A stretch of DNA of 64,000 nt from positions 1,116,001 through 1,180,000 of the forward strand of contig NZ_JAYEER010000004.1 in the NCBI RefSeq assembly GCF_034653355.1, written 5' to 3'. The notes beneath the pieces were generated by a model, which was given only the letters and a program-made list of their open reading frames with translations, was not told the origin of the DNA and ran no database searches. Source of the stretch: Nitrospirillum sp034653355. GTDB taxonomy: Bacteria; Pseudomonadota; Alphaproteobacteria; Azospirillales; Azospirillaceae. Position 1 is the stretch's first letter. Every line of letters begins with the position of its first letter. Position numbers and translations under genes: made by a program. Shown piece by piece: positions 1-9,251 of the stretch.

Positions 1-28
1 CCCGTTTCGTTGTTGGAGTGAGCAAGGT

Positions 29-412
29 ATGGCCCGCGTTACCGTTGAAGATTGCGTCCTGAAGGTTCCGAACCGGTTCGAACTGGTGATGATGGCGGCC
101 CAGCGGGCGCGGGACGTGGCGGCCGGCGCGCCGCTGTCGGTCGATCGCGACAACGACAAGAACCCGGTCGTCGCCCTGCGTGAGATCGCGGACGAGACGG
201 TGGTGCTGGACAGCCTGAAGAACTCCCTGATCAAGGGGCATCAGCGCGTCCAGGAGCAGGACGAGCCTGAGGAAGAGATCATCGAGCTGATGGCCGGTGA
301 ACAGGCCTGGGCCGTACAGGGCGCCGCCGGCGAGGATGACGACCTGGGTGGCGAGGATGCCGCCGAGGATGTGGCGCAGGGTGACGACCTCGGCGACGAC
401 GAGGGCCTCTGA
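29..412 (+). CDS. rpoZ: RNA polymerase omega subunit
   Basis: Smallest core subunit of RNA polymerase; it helps fold and assemble beta-prime and takes part in the ppGpp response in many bacteria. The 127-aa product opens MARVTVEDC and carries the family core (VPNRFELVMMAAQRAR, then NPVVALREIAD) within residues 1-65. Residues from about 96 form an unusually acidic Asp/Glu/Gly tail; omega is often 70-130 aa, so this is the long alphaproteobacterial form. A purine-rich stretch (GGAG, then AAGG) precedes the ATG. It is followed 135 bp later by the (p)ppGpp synthetase, the usual alphaproteobacterial pairing. Confidence 0.96.
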   Translation: MARVTVEDCVLKVPNRFELVMMAAQRARDVAAGAPLSVDRDNDKNPVVALREIADETVVLDSLKNSLIKGHQRVQEQDEPEEEIIELMAGEQAWAVQGAAGEDDDLGGEDAAEDVAQGDDLGDDEGL

Positions 413-547
413 GCCGGTGATGGGGCAGGCCGTGGGTAAGCGACCCGTCCCCCTTGGCTATTTCCGCATGGATGGCACCCTGAACGGCCGCGCCGCGCCT
501 GTCGCGGCCCGCCGCGCCCACCAGGCCAGGGGCCGGGCGGGGCGTCC

Positions 548-2728
548 ATGATGCGCCAGTACGAACTGGTTGAGCGGGTCCGCTCCTACGATCCCAACGC
601 GGACGAGGACAAGCTCAATCGCGCCTACGTCTTCTCCATGAAGGCGCACGGATCGCAGAAGCGCGCTTCCGGCGATCCCTATTTCTCCCACCCGCTGGAG
701 GTGGCGGGGCTGCTGACCCAGTTGAAGCTGGACGGCGCCTCCATCATCACCGCCCTGCTGCATGACACGGTCGAGGACACGCTGACCACCTTGGAAGAGG
801 TGCAGCGCCTGTTCGGGCCGGAGATCGCGCGCCTGGTGGATGGCGTGACCAAGCTGTCGCGCATCGAACTTCAGAACCTGGAAAGCGACCAGTCCAAGCA
901 GGCGGAAAACTTCCGCAAGCTGGTGCTAGCGATGTCGGAAGACATCCGCGTCCTGCTGGTGAAGCTGGCCGACCGTCTGCACAACATGCAGACGCTGCAC
1001 TATCTGTCGAAGCCGGAGAAGCGCAAGCGCATCGCCCGCGAGACGCTGGAGATCTACGCGCCGCTGGCCGAGCGCATCGGCATCCAGCGCTGGAAGGACC
1101 AGCTGGAAGAACTGTCGTTCAAGGAACTGAACCCGGACGCCTACGACAGCATCACCAAGCGCCTGCAGGACCTGGAAGAGCAGGGCGCCGGCCGCGTCGA
1201 CCGCATCATCACCGAGCTGGTGGACACCCTGCACGAGAACGGCCTGCCCCAGGCCACCGTGTCGGGCCGGCGCAAGGCGCCCTATTCCATCTGGCGCAAG
1301 ATGCAGCGCAAGAACGTGACGTTCGAGCAGTTGTCCGACGTCATGGCCTTCCGCATCACCGTCGAATCCATCGAGCAGTGCTACCAGGCGCTGGGCGTCA
1401 TCCACGCCCGCTATCCGGTGGTGCCGGGGCGCTTCAAGGACTACGTTTCCACGCCCAAGCCCAACGGCTACCGCTCGCTGCACACTACCGTCATCGGGCC
1501 GGAGCGCCAGCGCATCGAGGTGCAGATCCGCACCACCGAGATGCACGAGGTTTCCGAGCTGGGTGTCGCCGCCCACTGGGCCTACAAGTCGGACGGCAGC
1601 AGCCAGCCCAAGACCGAGGGGCGGCAATACCGCTGGCTGCGCGAGTTGCTGGACATCCTGGAACACGCGGTTCGGCCGGAAGAATTCCTGGAGCACACCA
1701 AGCTGGAGCTGTTCCAGGACCAGGTGTTCTGCTTCACGCCCAAGGGCGACCTGATCGCCCTGCCGCGCGGCGCCACGCCGGTGGACTTCGCCTATGCCGT
1801 GCATAGCCAGATCGGCGACACCTGCGTCGGCGCCAAGATCAACGGCCGCATCCAGCCGCTGCGCAGCCAGCTGCAGAACGGCGACCAGGTCGAGGTCGTC
1901 ACCAGCAAGGCGCAGACGCCGTCGCCCGACTGGGAAAACTTCGTCGTCACGGGCAAGGCCCGCGCCCGCATCCGCCGCTACATCCGCACCCAGCAGCGCG
2001 CCCAGCACATTGAGCTGGGCCGGGCCATGGTGCAGAAGATCTTCCGACAGGAAGGCTACGATTATTCCGACAAGGCGCTGGAAGGCGTCCTCAAGATCTT
2101 CCAGTACCAGTCCGCCGATGACCTGATCGCCGCCATCGGCGCCGGCCTGGCCGGCGCCCGCGACGTGTTCAACGCCGTCTTCCCCGGCCACAAGGTGGTG
2201 CAGCAGGTCACGCCGGACGAGAAGATCGTTCAGTTGACCCGCGGCAAGGCCAGCAAGCCCAAGGGCAAGGACAGCCCGCTACCCATCAAGGGCCTGATCC
2301 CGGGCATGGCCGTGCACTACGCCCGCTGCTGCCACCCCCTGCCGGGTGACCGCATCGTCGGCATCGTCACCACCGGCAAGGGCGTCACCATCCACACCAT
2401 CGACTGCGAGACGCTGGAGAGCTTCCACGACAGTCCGGAACGGTGGATCGACGTCTCCTGGGACAACGAGGTCGATGGCGCCGACGAGAAGGTGGGCCGC
2501 ATCACCGTGGTGGTGGCCAACGAACCGGGCAGCCTGGGCACCGTCTCCACGGTCATCGGCAAGAACGGCGGCAACATCACCAACCTGAAGATCACCCACC
2601 GCACGACCGACTTTTTCGAGATGTTGATCGATATCGACGTGCATGACGTGAAACATCTGACCAATATCATCGCCGCGCTGCGGGCCACGCCGGTCATCAA
2701 TTCCGTTGACCGGGCGCGGGGCCGCTGA
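548..2728 (+). CDS. relA: Bifunctional (p)ppGpp synthetase/hydrolase (Rel/SpoT, RSH)
   Basis: Makes and degrades the stringent-response alarmone (p)ppGpp. The 726-aa protein has the full long-RSH layout: an HD hydrolase domain with H48 and the H72-D73 pair (ALLHDTVEDT), a synthetase domain with RFKD at residues 295-298, a TGS domain around 393-455, a Cys-containing RIS/CC region (YARCCHPLPGD), and a C-terminal ACT domain from about 648. RFKD (rather than the ExDD of monofunctional RelA) plus an intact HD site indicate a bifunctional Rel/SpoT enzyme, normally the only long RSH in alphaproteobacteria. The frame starts with two ATGs; either could be used. Confidence 0.96.
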   Translation: MMRQYELVERVRSYDPNADEDKLNRAYVFSMKAHGSQKRASGDPYFSHPLEVAGLLTQLKLDGASIITALLHDTVEDTLTTLEEVQRLFGPEIARLVDGVTKLSRIELQNLESDQSKQAENFRKLVLAMSEDIRVLLVKLADRLHNMQTLHYLSKPEKRKRIARETLEIYAPLAERIGIQRWKDQLEELSFKELNPDAYDSITKRLQDLEEQGAGRVDRIITELVDTLHENGLPQATVSGRRKAPYSIWRKMQRKNVTFEQLSDVMAFRITVESIEQCYQALGVIHARYPVVPGRFKDYVSTPKPNGYRSLHTTVIGPERQRIEVQIRTTEMHEVSELGVAAHWAYKSDGSSQPKTEGRQYRWLRELLDILEHAVRPEEFLEHTKLELFQDQVFCFTPKGDLIALPRGATPVDFAYAVHSQIGDTCVGAKINGRIQPLRSQLQNGDQVEVVTSKAQTPSPDWENFVVTGKARARIRRYIRTQQRAQHIELGRAMVQKIFRQEGYDYSDKALEGVLKIFQYQSADDLIAAIGAGLAGARDVFNAVFPGHKVVQQVTPDEKIVQLTRGKASKPKGKDSPLPIKGLIPGMAVHYARCCHPLPGDRIVGIVTTGKGVTIHTIDCETLESFHDSPERWIDVSWDNEVDGADEKVGRITVVVANEPGSLGTVSTVIGKNGGNITNLKITHRTTDFFEMLIDIDVHDVKHLTNIIAALRATPVINSVDRARGR

Positions 2729-2921
2729 CGCCGTGCCGTCAGACGCGGTGATGGGGTTAGGCGTAGGGGGGAAGCGATCGGTCCGCGGGGCGTGCGGCAC
2801 GATCGGCCTAGACGAAGGTTATACGGCGCTGGCGTGGCGTCGTGCCCAGGTCTAAAACGGTGCAGGTTTGTCGGGGGGCCGACACTTATCGCCCAGATAC
2901 TCACCCAGGGGCAGCAGGCTT

Positions 2922-3479
2922 ATGTTCCGCCGACGTGAAAAAAGGCCGTTCGCCGAAGCTGTGAAGCAGACCTTGTGGCCCCGTATGGGGTGGCGCCGCA
3001 CCGGCCGCTACTGGATGCACCGAATCGGTCGCGTGCCTGGCACGCCCTATGGCATTTCCGCCGGTTTCGCCAGCGGCGTGGCCATGGCCATGACGCCCTT
3101 CATGGGCGTGCACTTTCCCCTGTCCATCGGCCTGGCCTGGCTGTTGCGCGGCTCCATCGCGGCCTCGCTGCTGGGCACGCTGTTCGGCAACCCGGTGACC
3201 TGGCCCTTCATCTGGCTGGCGACCTATCGCCTGGGCTGCTTCGTCCTGCACATGCATCCCGGCAGCGGCCCCATGGAATTGTCGTGGAGCGTGCTGCGCC
3301 ACAGTGCCTGGCAGGTGGTGGCGCCCATGACCGTGGGCGGCTTCCTGTCCGCCGCCTTGACCTGGCCACTGGTTTTTCTCGTGCTGCGGCCCCTGATCGC
3401 GCGTTACAAGCACCATCGCATCGCCGCCAGCCATCATCACCCGGTTCTGGGCCATGAGCCCAAGCCGGCCGGAGATTGA
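2922..3479 (+). CDS. DUF2062 inner-membrane protein
   Basis: 185-aa protein of the DUF2062 family, function not established. The N-terminus is basic (MFRRREKRPF). It is followed by hydrophobic, glycine-rich stretches (GISAGFASGVAMAMTPFMG; SIGLAWLLRGSIAASLLGT) with the typical GNPVTWPF signature, and a last membrane segment near VGGFLSAALTWPLVFLVL. I start it at the ATG at 2922, which follows AGGGGCAGCAGG; an in-frame TTG at 2868 is possible but has no clear ribosome site. One base separates its stop from pdxJ, so the two are probably co-transcribed, an arrangement common in alphaproteobacteria. Confidence 0.85.
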   Translation: MFRRREKRPFAEAVKQTLWPRMGWRRTGRYWMHRIGRVPGTPYGISAGFASGVAMAMTPFMGVHFPLSIGLAWLLRGSIAASLLGTLFGNPVTWPFIWLATYRLGCFVLHMHPGSGPMELSWSVLRHSAWQVVAPMTVGGFLSAALTWPLVFLVLRPLIARYKHHRIAASHHHPVLGHEPKPAGD

Positions 3480-3480
3480 C

Positions 3481-4248
3481 ATGACGTCTGAAACCCAGAG
3501 CCAGCGCTTGCGCCTGGGCGTCAACATCGACCACGTCGCCACCATCCGCAACGCGCGTGGCGGGGTCCACCCGGACGTGCTGCGCGCCGCCCACCTGGCG
3601 GCCGACGCCGGTGCCGACGGCATCACCGCCCACCTGCGCGAAGACCGCCGCCACATCCGCGACAGCGACATCGACCGCCTGATGTCGGAAATCTCGCTGC
3701 CCCTGAACCTGGAGATGGCGGCGACGGAGGAGATGCTGGCCATCGCGCTGCGCCACCTCCCGCACGCCGCCTGCCTGGTGCCGGAGCGCCGGCAGGAGCG
3801 GACGACCGAGGGCGGGCTGGACGTGGTGGGCGGCTATGAGCACCTGGCCCCCATCGTCGGCCGCCTGAACGACGCCGGCGTGCGCGTGTCGCTGTTCATA
3901 GCACCCGACCGGGCGCAGCTGGACGCGGCCAGGCGCATCGGCGCCCCGGTGGTGGAACTGCACACCGGACGCTACGCCGATGCCGAGAACGCCGCCGAGC
4001 TTGAGGCCGAATTGGCGCGCCTGACCGATGCCGCCGCCCATGCCGGCCAGATCGGCCTGGAATGCCATGCCGGCCACGGCCTGCGCTTCGACAACGTGGC
4101 GCCGGTCGCGGCCCTGCCACAGGTGCGTGAGCTGAACATCGGCCATTTCCTGGTGGGCGAGGCGGTGTTCGTGGGGTTGGAGGCCGCCATCCGCCAGATG
4201 CGCGCGCTGATGGACCAGGCCCGTTCCCCCGGGACAGCGGCGCGGTGA
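3481..4248 (+). CDS. pdxJ: Pyridoxine 5'-phosphate synthase
   Basis: Last step of DXP-dependent vitamin B6 synthesis: condenses 3-amino-2-oxopropyl phosphate with 1-deoxyxylulose 5-phosphate to give pyridoxine 5'-phosphate. The 255-aa sequence has the family start (LGVNIDHVATIRNARGG, residues 12-28), the HLREDRRHI motif, and the C-terminal glycine/His motifs (LECHAGHGL, ELNIGHFLVGEA) of this TIM-barrel enzyme. The ATG at 3481 sits 7 bp after GGAG and 1 bp after the DUF2062 stop; an upstream in-frame ATG (3454) lies inside the previous gene and is less likely. The stop overlaps the acpS start by one base. Confidence 0.96.
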   Translation: MTSETQSQRLRLGVNIDHVATIRNARGGVHPDVLRAAHLAADAGADGITAHLREDRRHIRDSDIDRLMSEISLPLNLEMAATEEMLAIALRHLPHAACLVPERRQERTTEGGLDVVGGYEHLAPIVGRLNDAGVRVSLFIAPDRAQLDAARRIGAPVVELHTGRYADAENAAELEAELARLTDAAAHAGQIGLECHAGHGLRFDNVAPVAALPQVRELNIGHFLVGEAVFVGLEAAIRQMRALMDQARSPGTAAR

Positions 4249-4715
4249 TGGCTCCTGGCGCTTTTCAGCCCGGCAGTGTCATCCTGGGCATCGGCAACGA
4301 CCTGATCGACATCACCCGCATCGAGAAAACCCTGGCGCGCTTCGGCCAGCGCTTCGTCGAGCGGGTCTTCACCGACGTGGAACAGGCGAAGTCCGACCGC
4401 CGCGCCAAATCCAACGGCCGCGCCGCCAGCTACGCCAAGCGCTATGCCGCCAAGGAGGCGTGTTCCAAGGCGCTGGGAACGGGTTTCCGCGAGGGCGTGT
4501 TCCACAAGGACATGGGCGTCATCAACCTGCCCAGCGGCCAGCCGACACTATGTCTCACCGGCGGCGCCCTGGAGAGGTTGCGGGCGATGACGCCGCCGGG
4601 CATGGTGGCGCAGATTCATCTGACGCTGACGGATGAGCCGCCCATGGCGGAGGCCTTCGTCATCATCACGGCGACGCCGGCCCCGGCTGGTGGCGCCGCC
4701 AACAGTATCGCTTGA
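4248..4715 (+). CDS. acpS: Holo-[acyl-carrier-protein] synthase
   Basis: Transfers 4'-phosphopantetheine from CoA to apo-acyl carrier protein, activating fatty acid synthesis. The 155-aa product shows the AcpS signatures GIGNDLIDITRIE (residues 14-26; D18 is the expected Mg ligand) and KRYAAKEACSKALGTG. It is longer than the usual 120-140 aa because of a short N-terminal extension and an Ala/Pro-rich tail (TPAPAGGAAN). The ATG overlaps the pdxJ stop (GTGATG), so translation is probably coupled; a GTG three bases upstream is the alternative start. Confidence 0.95.
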   Translation: MAPGAFQPGSVILGIGNDLIDITRIEKTLARFGQRFVERVFTDVEQAKSDRRAKSNGRAASYAKRYAAKEACSKALGTGFREGVFHKDMGVINLPSGQPTLCLTGGALERLRAMTPPGMVAQIHLTLTDEPPMAEAFVIITATPAPAGGAANSIA

Positions 4716-4773
4716 AAATCCCGGTGGGCCCGCTAGATCGGTGCCACCCACTCTCACGAGGTTGTTTCGTTCC

Positions 4774-5550
4774 ATGAGCCAGCAGAATGATCGCGTCAGC
4801 CGTGCGGCCCCCCAGCCCCAAGCGGAAAGCTGGGGCGACGTGGTGCGGACGGTCATCTACGCCCTGATCATCGCGCTGGGCGTGCGGACGGTGGCGTTCG
4901 AGCCGTTCAACATCCCCTCGGGCTCCATGATCCCGACGCTGCTCATCGGCGACTACGTCTTCGTGTCCAAGTTCAGCTACGGCTACAGCCGCTTCTCCCT
5001 GCCGCTGGGCCTGCCGTTGTTTCACGGCCGCGTCTTCGGCAGCGTGCCGGAGCGGGGCGACGTGGTGGTCTTCCGCCTGCCCACCGACACCAGCCAGGAC
5101 TACATCAAGCGCGTCATCGGCCTGCCCGGCGACCGCATCCAGATGATCGACGGCATCCTGCACATCAACGGTGAACCGGTGAAGCGCGAGCGGGTCGAGG
5201 ACTACACGATGGAAACGCCGTTCGGCCGCCAGAGCGCCGTGCCGCGCTACATCGAGACCCTGCCCAACGGCGTGAAGCACACCATCATCGAGATCATGGG
5301 CGATGACGGCGGCCTGGACAACACACCCGTCTACACCGTGCCCGAGGGCCACATCTTCTGCATGGGCGACAACCGCGACAACAGCCAGGACAGCCGCGTC
5401 CTGAACGTCGTCGGCTACGTCCCGCTGGAGAACGTGGTGGGCAAGGCCCAGTTCAAGTTCTTCTCGCTGGAGGAAGGCGTGCATTTCTGGGAGTTCTGGA
5501 AGTGGCCGACCTCCATCCGCTTCGGCCAGATCTTCAGCAAGGCGCATTGA
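4774..5550 (+). CDS. lepB: Signal peptidase I
   Basis: Membrane-bound serine protease that removes signal peptides from exported proteins. 258 aa with a single N-terminal membrane anchor (about residues 24-42). Catalytic Ser51 lies in IPSGSMIPTL and the general-base Lys112 in DYIKRVIGLPGD, with the C-terminal MGDNRDNSQDSR signature. The reading frame is open upstream to 4633, but the ATG at 4774 gives the standard short cytoplasmic N-terminus and falls outside acpS. Only 4 bp separate it from rnc, the conserved lepB-rnc pairing. Confidence 0.96.
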   Translation: MSQQNDRVSRAAPQPQAESWGDVVRTVIYALIIALGVRTVAFEPFNIPSGSMIPTLLIGDYVFVSKFSYGYSRFSLPLGLPLFHGRVFGSVPERGDVVVFRLPTDTSQDYIKRVIGLPGDRIQMIDGILHINGEPVKRERVEDYTMETPFGRQSAVPRYIETLPNGVKHTIIEIMGDDGGLDNTPVYTVPEGHIFCMGDNRDNSQDSRVLNVVGYVPLENVVGKAQFKFFSLEEGVHFWEFWKWPTSIRFGQIFSKAH

Positions 5551-5554
5551 CGCC

Positions 5555-6286
5555 ATGGGCACGCCCGCAGGCACGCCGACCGGTGCGCTGGACACCGGCG
5601 GCGCCGACATCGCGACCCTGGCGGAGGCCCTGGGCCATGCCTTCACCGAGGCCCGCCATCTGCTGGAGGCGGTGACCCACCCCAGCGTGGCCGGCATCGG
5701 CCGCGGCCCTCGCGCCGCCACCGGCCATTATGAGCGGCTGGAGTTCCTGGGTGACCGCGTGCTGGGCCTGGTCATCGCCGGTTGGCTGCTGGAACGCTTT
5801 CCCGACGAGAACGAGGGCGGCCTGGCCAAGCGCCATACGGCGCTGGTGCGGGCCGAGGCCTTGGCCGGCGTGGCCGAAAGCCTGGATCTGGGCCGCTACC
5901 TGCGCCTGGCGCCGGGGGAGGCGGACGCCGGCGGGCGCACCAAGCCCGCCATCCTGGCGGACGCCTGCGAGGCGGTGATCGGCGCCCTGTACCTGGACGG
6001 CGGCCTGGACGTGGCCGCCGCCTTCATCCGCAAGCATTGGGCCGGTCGCATCGACGCCGCCGAACTGCCGCCGGTGGAACCCAAGACCGCCCTGCAGGAA
6101 TGGGCCCTGGCCCGGGGCCTGCCCCTGCCGGTCTATGAGCAGGTGGGGCGCACCGGTCTGGACCATGAGCCGGTGTTCACCGTGCGCGTGGCCGTGCAGG
6201 GCAAGGGCAGCGAGGCCGCCAGCGGCCCGTCCAAGCGCGCGGCGGAAAAGGCCGCGGCGCTGGAGATGCTGAAGCGGCTGGGCTGA
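5555..6286 (+). CDS. rnc: Ribonuclease III
   Basis: Double-strand-specific endoribonuclease for rRNA precursors and structured mRNAs. The 243-aa protein has the RNase III signature ERLEFLGDRVL at residues 60-70, with E63 and D67 as metal ligands. A second acidic pair lies in ADACEAVIGALYLDGG, and a C-terminal dsRNA-binding domain (about 170-240) ends SKRAAEKAAALEML. An Ala/Gly/Thr-rich N-terminus of about 20 residues precedes the catalytic domain. It closes the lepB-rnc pair; era, its normal downstream partner, is displaced by 11 kb. Confidence 0.96.
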   Translation: MGTPAGTPTGALDTGGADIATLAEALGHAFTEARHLLEAVTHPSVAGIGRGPRAATGHYERLEFLGDRVLGLVIAGWLLERFPDENEGGLAKRHTALVRAEALAGVAESLDLGRYLRLAPGEADAGGRTKPAILADACEAVIGALYLDGGLDVAAAFIRKHWAGRIDAAELPPVEPKTALQEWALARGLPLPVYEQVGRTGLDHEPVFTVRVAVQGKGSEAASGPSKRAAEKAAALEMLKRLG

Positions 6287-6369
6287 GCCTGCGGGCGTTT
6301 AAAGACAGGCGGTTGACGGCGACGCTTTGTGCGGCATCCTGCGAATGGTCCATCCCGTCAGGAGCCGCC

Positions 6370-7533
6370 ATGCTTCGCCGCCGTCTCGCCCAGGCCCTTG
6401 TCGCCAGCGGTTTTCTGGCCGCCGCCTTCGGTGCCAGGGCGGAGCCGGAGACCCATTCCATCACCCCCTTGGACATCCGGATCTTGCGCCCGGCCAGCGT
6501 GGTGCCGGCCACGGACGGCCGCCATCTGGTGTTCGAGGCGCTGATCAGCAATTTTTCCCCCGTGCCCATGACGGTGGCGACCCTGCGGCTGAGCACGGTG
6601 GCACAGCCCGCCGCCCTGGCGCGATTCGAGGGGGCGGCTCTGGCGGATTTGCTGTCGCGGCCCGGCCGCCCGCCGGGTGACGGCCAGCCGCCGGTGACGG
6701 TCATACAGGGCAATACCTTTGCCGCCGCCCTGTTCGACGTGCATCTTGGCGACGATGCCGAGGTGGCGGATCTGCGGCTGGCGCTCACCATCGCGCCGTT
6801 CAAGCCCGACCTGCCCGACTCCACACTGAACACGGCGGTCGCCGTCCCGCTGGACCGGGCGCCGCCCGTCGTCGTCTCCGCCCCCGTCGCCGGCACGGGG
6901 TGGGTGGCCTTCAACGGCCTGTCCGCCGCCTCCATACATCGGACCACCGTGATGGTGGTGGACGGGCAGGCGCGGGTGCCGGAGCGCTACGCCATCGACT
7001 TCATGAGGTTGACAGGGGACGGGCGGGAGTTCGGCGGCGACCAGGCGCGCAATGAGTCCTGGCCCGGCTATGGCCAGGCGGTGCTGGCCGTGGCCGACGG
7101 CGTCGTCGAGAGTGTGCGCGACGGGTTTCCGGATAACGTGCCCGGCCGGCCGCCGGCGCAGAAGGTCACGCTGGACACCATTGCCGGCAACCTGGTGACC
7201 CTGCGCATGAAGGGTGGCGCGTACGCTGCCTATGCCCATCTTATCCCGGGCAGCATCCCGGTGCGGCCGGGCCAGGCCGTGCATAAGGGCGAAGTGCTGG
7301 GCCGGCTGGGCAACTCCGGCCAATCCGACGCTCCCCACCTGCATTTCCAAGTGGGCGATGGCGGGCATATCGCCGCCAGCGACGGCCTGCCTTTCGTCTT
7401 CGATGCCTTCACCCTGCTGGGCGTGGTGGCCGATACGGCCGCCGCCGACGCGGGCGGCACCTGGCACGCCGACCAACCGCCGGAAACGCGCCGCCGGCAG
7501 CTGCCCGCCGAAAACGCCGTTATGGATTTCTGA
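6370..7533 (+). CDS. M23 family metallopeptidase, exported
   Basis: Probable periplasmic or secreted zinc endopeptidase of the LytM/M23 family, acting on peptidoglycan or other peptides. The ATG at 6370 (after AGGAGCC) gives a 387-aa product with a signal peptide (MLRRRLAQALVASGFLAAAF, cleavage likely after GARA). About 190 residues of beta-rich sequence precede the peptidase domain, which contains YAIDF (first metal-site region), VADGVVESV, YAAYAHL and the zinc motif HLHF (H323, H325). It belongs to the M23 subgroup with the RYAIDF pattern rather than the classic HxxxD. Its stop overlaps the convergent AraC-type gene by 14 bp. Confidence 0.82.
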   Translation: MLRRRLAQALVASGFLAAAFGARAEPETHSITPLDIRILRPASVVPATDGRHLVFEALISNFSPVPMTVATLRLSTVAQPAALARFEGAALADLLSRPGRPPGDGQPPVTVIQGNTFAAALFDVHLGDDAEVADLRLALTIAPFKPDLPDSTLNTAVAVPLDRAPPVVVSAPVAGTGWVAFNGLSAASIHRTTVMVVDGQARVPERYAIDFMRLTGDGREFGGDQARNESWPGYGQAVLAVADGVVESVRDGFPDNVPGRPPAQKVTLDTIAGNLVTLRMKGGAYAAYAHLIPGSIPVRPGQAVHKGEVLGRLGNSGQSDAPHLHFQVGDGGHIAASDGLPFVFDAFTLLGVVADTAAADAGGTWHADQPPETRRRQLPAENAVMDF

Positions 7534-8356
7534 GGGGCTCGGCACCCCGCTGCCGCGCCATGTACTGGGCGGGCGGGCTGCCCAGGGCCTTGCGGAACAT
7601 GGTGACGAAGCTGCTGGCGCTCTCGTACCCCAAATCCAGCGCCACCTGCTGCACCGGCGCCCCGTCCGCCATGCGCTGCAAGGCCAGCAGGATGGTCAGC
7701 TGCTGACGCCACTGGCCGAAGCTCATGCCGGTTTCCCGGCTCAGCAGGCGGGCCAGGGTGCGCTCGCTCATGCCCAGGCGTTTGGCCCACTGCTCCATGG
7801 TGCCGCGTTGGCCCGGGTCCGCCATCATCAGCTCCACCAGTCGGCGCAGCCGCGCGTCGGTGGGCATGGGCAGGTGCAACCGTTCCTCCGGCGCCGCCGC
7901 GATCTCGTCCAGCAGGACGGTGACCAGGCGGGCGTCGGGCCCATCCTCGGGATAGAGCTGCGGCAGGCTGGCCGCCCGCACCAGCAGGGCCGTCAGCAAC
8001 GGTGCCGCTGACACGGTGCAGCACCGCGCCGGCAGGACCGCCGCCACGGCGGGGTCGATGAAGGCGTTATAGCCCTCGATCGTGCCCGACACCGTGATTG
8101 AGTGCAGCGTGTCCGCCGGTATCCACAGGGCGCAGTTGGGCGGCACCAGCCACAGCCCGCTCTCCGCCTCGCACGTCAGGATGCCGCGCAGGGCCAGCAG
8201 CAGCTGCGCTTTGCGGTGACGGTGGGGCGCCAATTCGATGCCGTTGGTGAAGCCGATGATGCCGAACGCGGCGACGGGCCGGGGCACGTCATCGGGATCG
8301 ATGAGGTCGCCCGGCCAGTCCCGGTCATCGGCGGGCAGCTCTCTCAGGATGGGCAT
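7520..8356 (-). CDS. AraC family transcriptional regulator with N-terminal cupin
   Basis: 278-aa regulator. The N-terminal half is a cupin-like sensor (HRHRKAQLLLALRG, then PPNCALWIPADTLHSI). The C-terminal third has the two AraC helix-turn-helices (MEQWAKRLGMSERTLARLL; VQQVALDLGYESASSFVTMF, ending LGSPPAQYM). The ATG at 8356 is preferred over an upstream in-frame start because it lines up with the cupin family. It is divergent from the siderophore-interacting protein gene across 123 bp, so that gene is its probable target; the ligand is unknown. A GTCAT-N9-ATGAC inverted repeat (8401-8419) in the gap is a possible operator. Confidence 0.85.
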   Translation of the reverse strand: MPILRELPADDRDWPGDLIDPDDVPRPVAAFGIIGFTNGIELAPHRHRKAQLLLALRGILTCEAESGLWLVPPNCALWIPADTLHSITVSGTIEGYNAFIDPAVAAVLPARCCTVSAAPLLTALLVRAASLPQLYPEDGPDARLVTVLLDEIAAAPEERLHLPMPTDARLRRLVELMMADPGQRGTMEQWAKRLGMSERTLARLLSRETGMSFGQWRQQLTILLALQRMADGAPVQQVALDLGYESASSFVTMFRKALGSPPAQYMARQRGAEPLRNP

Positions 8357-8479
8357 GGCGCAGGCCCTTAACGCAGGTTGGCGGCTTCTCAAAATTGTTT
8401 GTCATGATTGCCCAATGACGCCAGCCCGCCAAGGGGCTACCTAAACCAAGTCGCCCACATGCGTTTTGGGAGAGGAAGA

Positions 8480-9247
8480 ATGGATCGTCCGGACATGGCC
8501 AGGACCGTCGAGGATACCGCCATCACGCCGCCCGTCATTGCGCCCCCAGGGCCGGTGACGCGGACCCTGCTGCGCTGGTTCATGCGTCCCGCCCGCGTCG
8601 CGGCGGTCGAGCGCCTATCCCCCCGCTTCCAGCGCATCCGGCTGGAGGGGGCGGCGCTGCAGGACGTGCTGTGGGCACCGGGGCAGAAGATACAGGTGGC
8701 CATGGGCACGGGCCTGGCCGCCCGCACCTACACCCCGGTGTCCTGGGATGTCACCCGGGGCGCCACCCAACTGCTGATCTTCTCCCACGGCGACGGGCCG
8801 GGCAGCCGCTGGGCCGCTGGCTTGGGCGTGGGCGATGGCTGCCAATTCTTCGGCCCGCGCCGCTCTCTCGACTTCGCGGATCACACGGGCCCTTGGGTGC
8901 TGTTCGGGGACGAGACGTCGTTCGCGGTGGCCTTGGCCTGCCGCGTGGCGCTGGGCAGCGGCTTCCGCTGTGTGTTCGAGGTGTCGGACCTGGCCGAGGC
9001 GCGATCCGTGCTGGACGCGATGGGATTGAGTGACGCCATGCTGATCGACCGCCTTGCCGGCGAGGGCCATCTGGCGGCGGTGGTCGACGCGCTGTCGCAC
9101 GCCGGCGGCGACGCGGGGCATTTCGCGCTGACGGGCAGGGCGCCTGCCATCCAGCAGATCACCCGGGCGCTGAAGGAGCGGGGTGTGGCCGCCTCACGCC
9201 GCAAGGCCAAGGCGTATTGGGCGCCGGGCAAGAGCGGCCTGGACTGA
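8480..9247 (+). CDS. Siderophore-interacting FAD-binding protein (ferric-chelate reductase type)
   Basis: Flavoprotein of the siderophore-interacting (ViuB/YqjH-like) branch of the ferredoxin-reductase superfamily, expected to reduce ferric siderophores with NAD(P)H in the cytoplasm. 255 aa. The FAD-binding beta-barrel carries ARTYTPVSWD (around residues 83-92), followed by the SIP nucleotide-binding half (GPWVLFGDETSFAVAL) and the terminal RRKAKAYWAPGKSGLD, typical of the family. The ATG at 8480 follows a strong GAGAGGAAGA site. A second SIP domain is encoded 0.7 kb downstream on the other strand. Confidence 0.82.
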   Translation: MDRPDMARTVEDTAITPPVIAPPGPVTRTLLRWFMRPARVAAVERLSPRFQRIRLEGAALQDVLWAPGQKIQVAMGTGLAARTYTPVSWDVTRGATQLLIFSHGDGPGSRWAAGLGVGDGCQFFGPRRSLDFADHTGPWVLFGDETSFAVALACRVALGSGFRCVFEVSDLAEARSVLDAMGLSDAMLIDRLAGEGHLAAVVDALSHAGGDAGHFALTGRAPAIQQITRALKERGVAASRRKAKAYWAPGKSGLD

Positions 9248-9251
9248 GATC

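Noticed and set aside
926..2191. 421-codon open frame antisense to the RSH gene
   Set aside because: Mirror of codon bias; no ribosome site or family resemblance.
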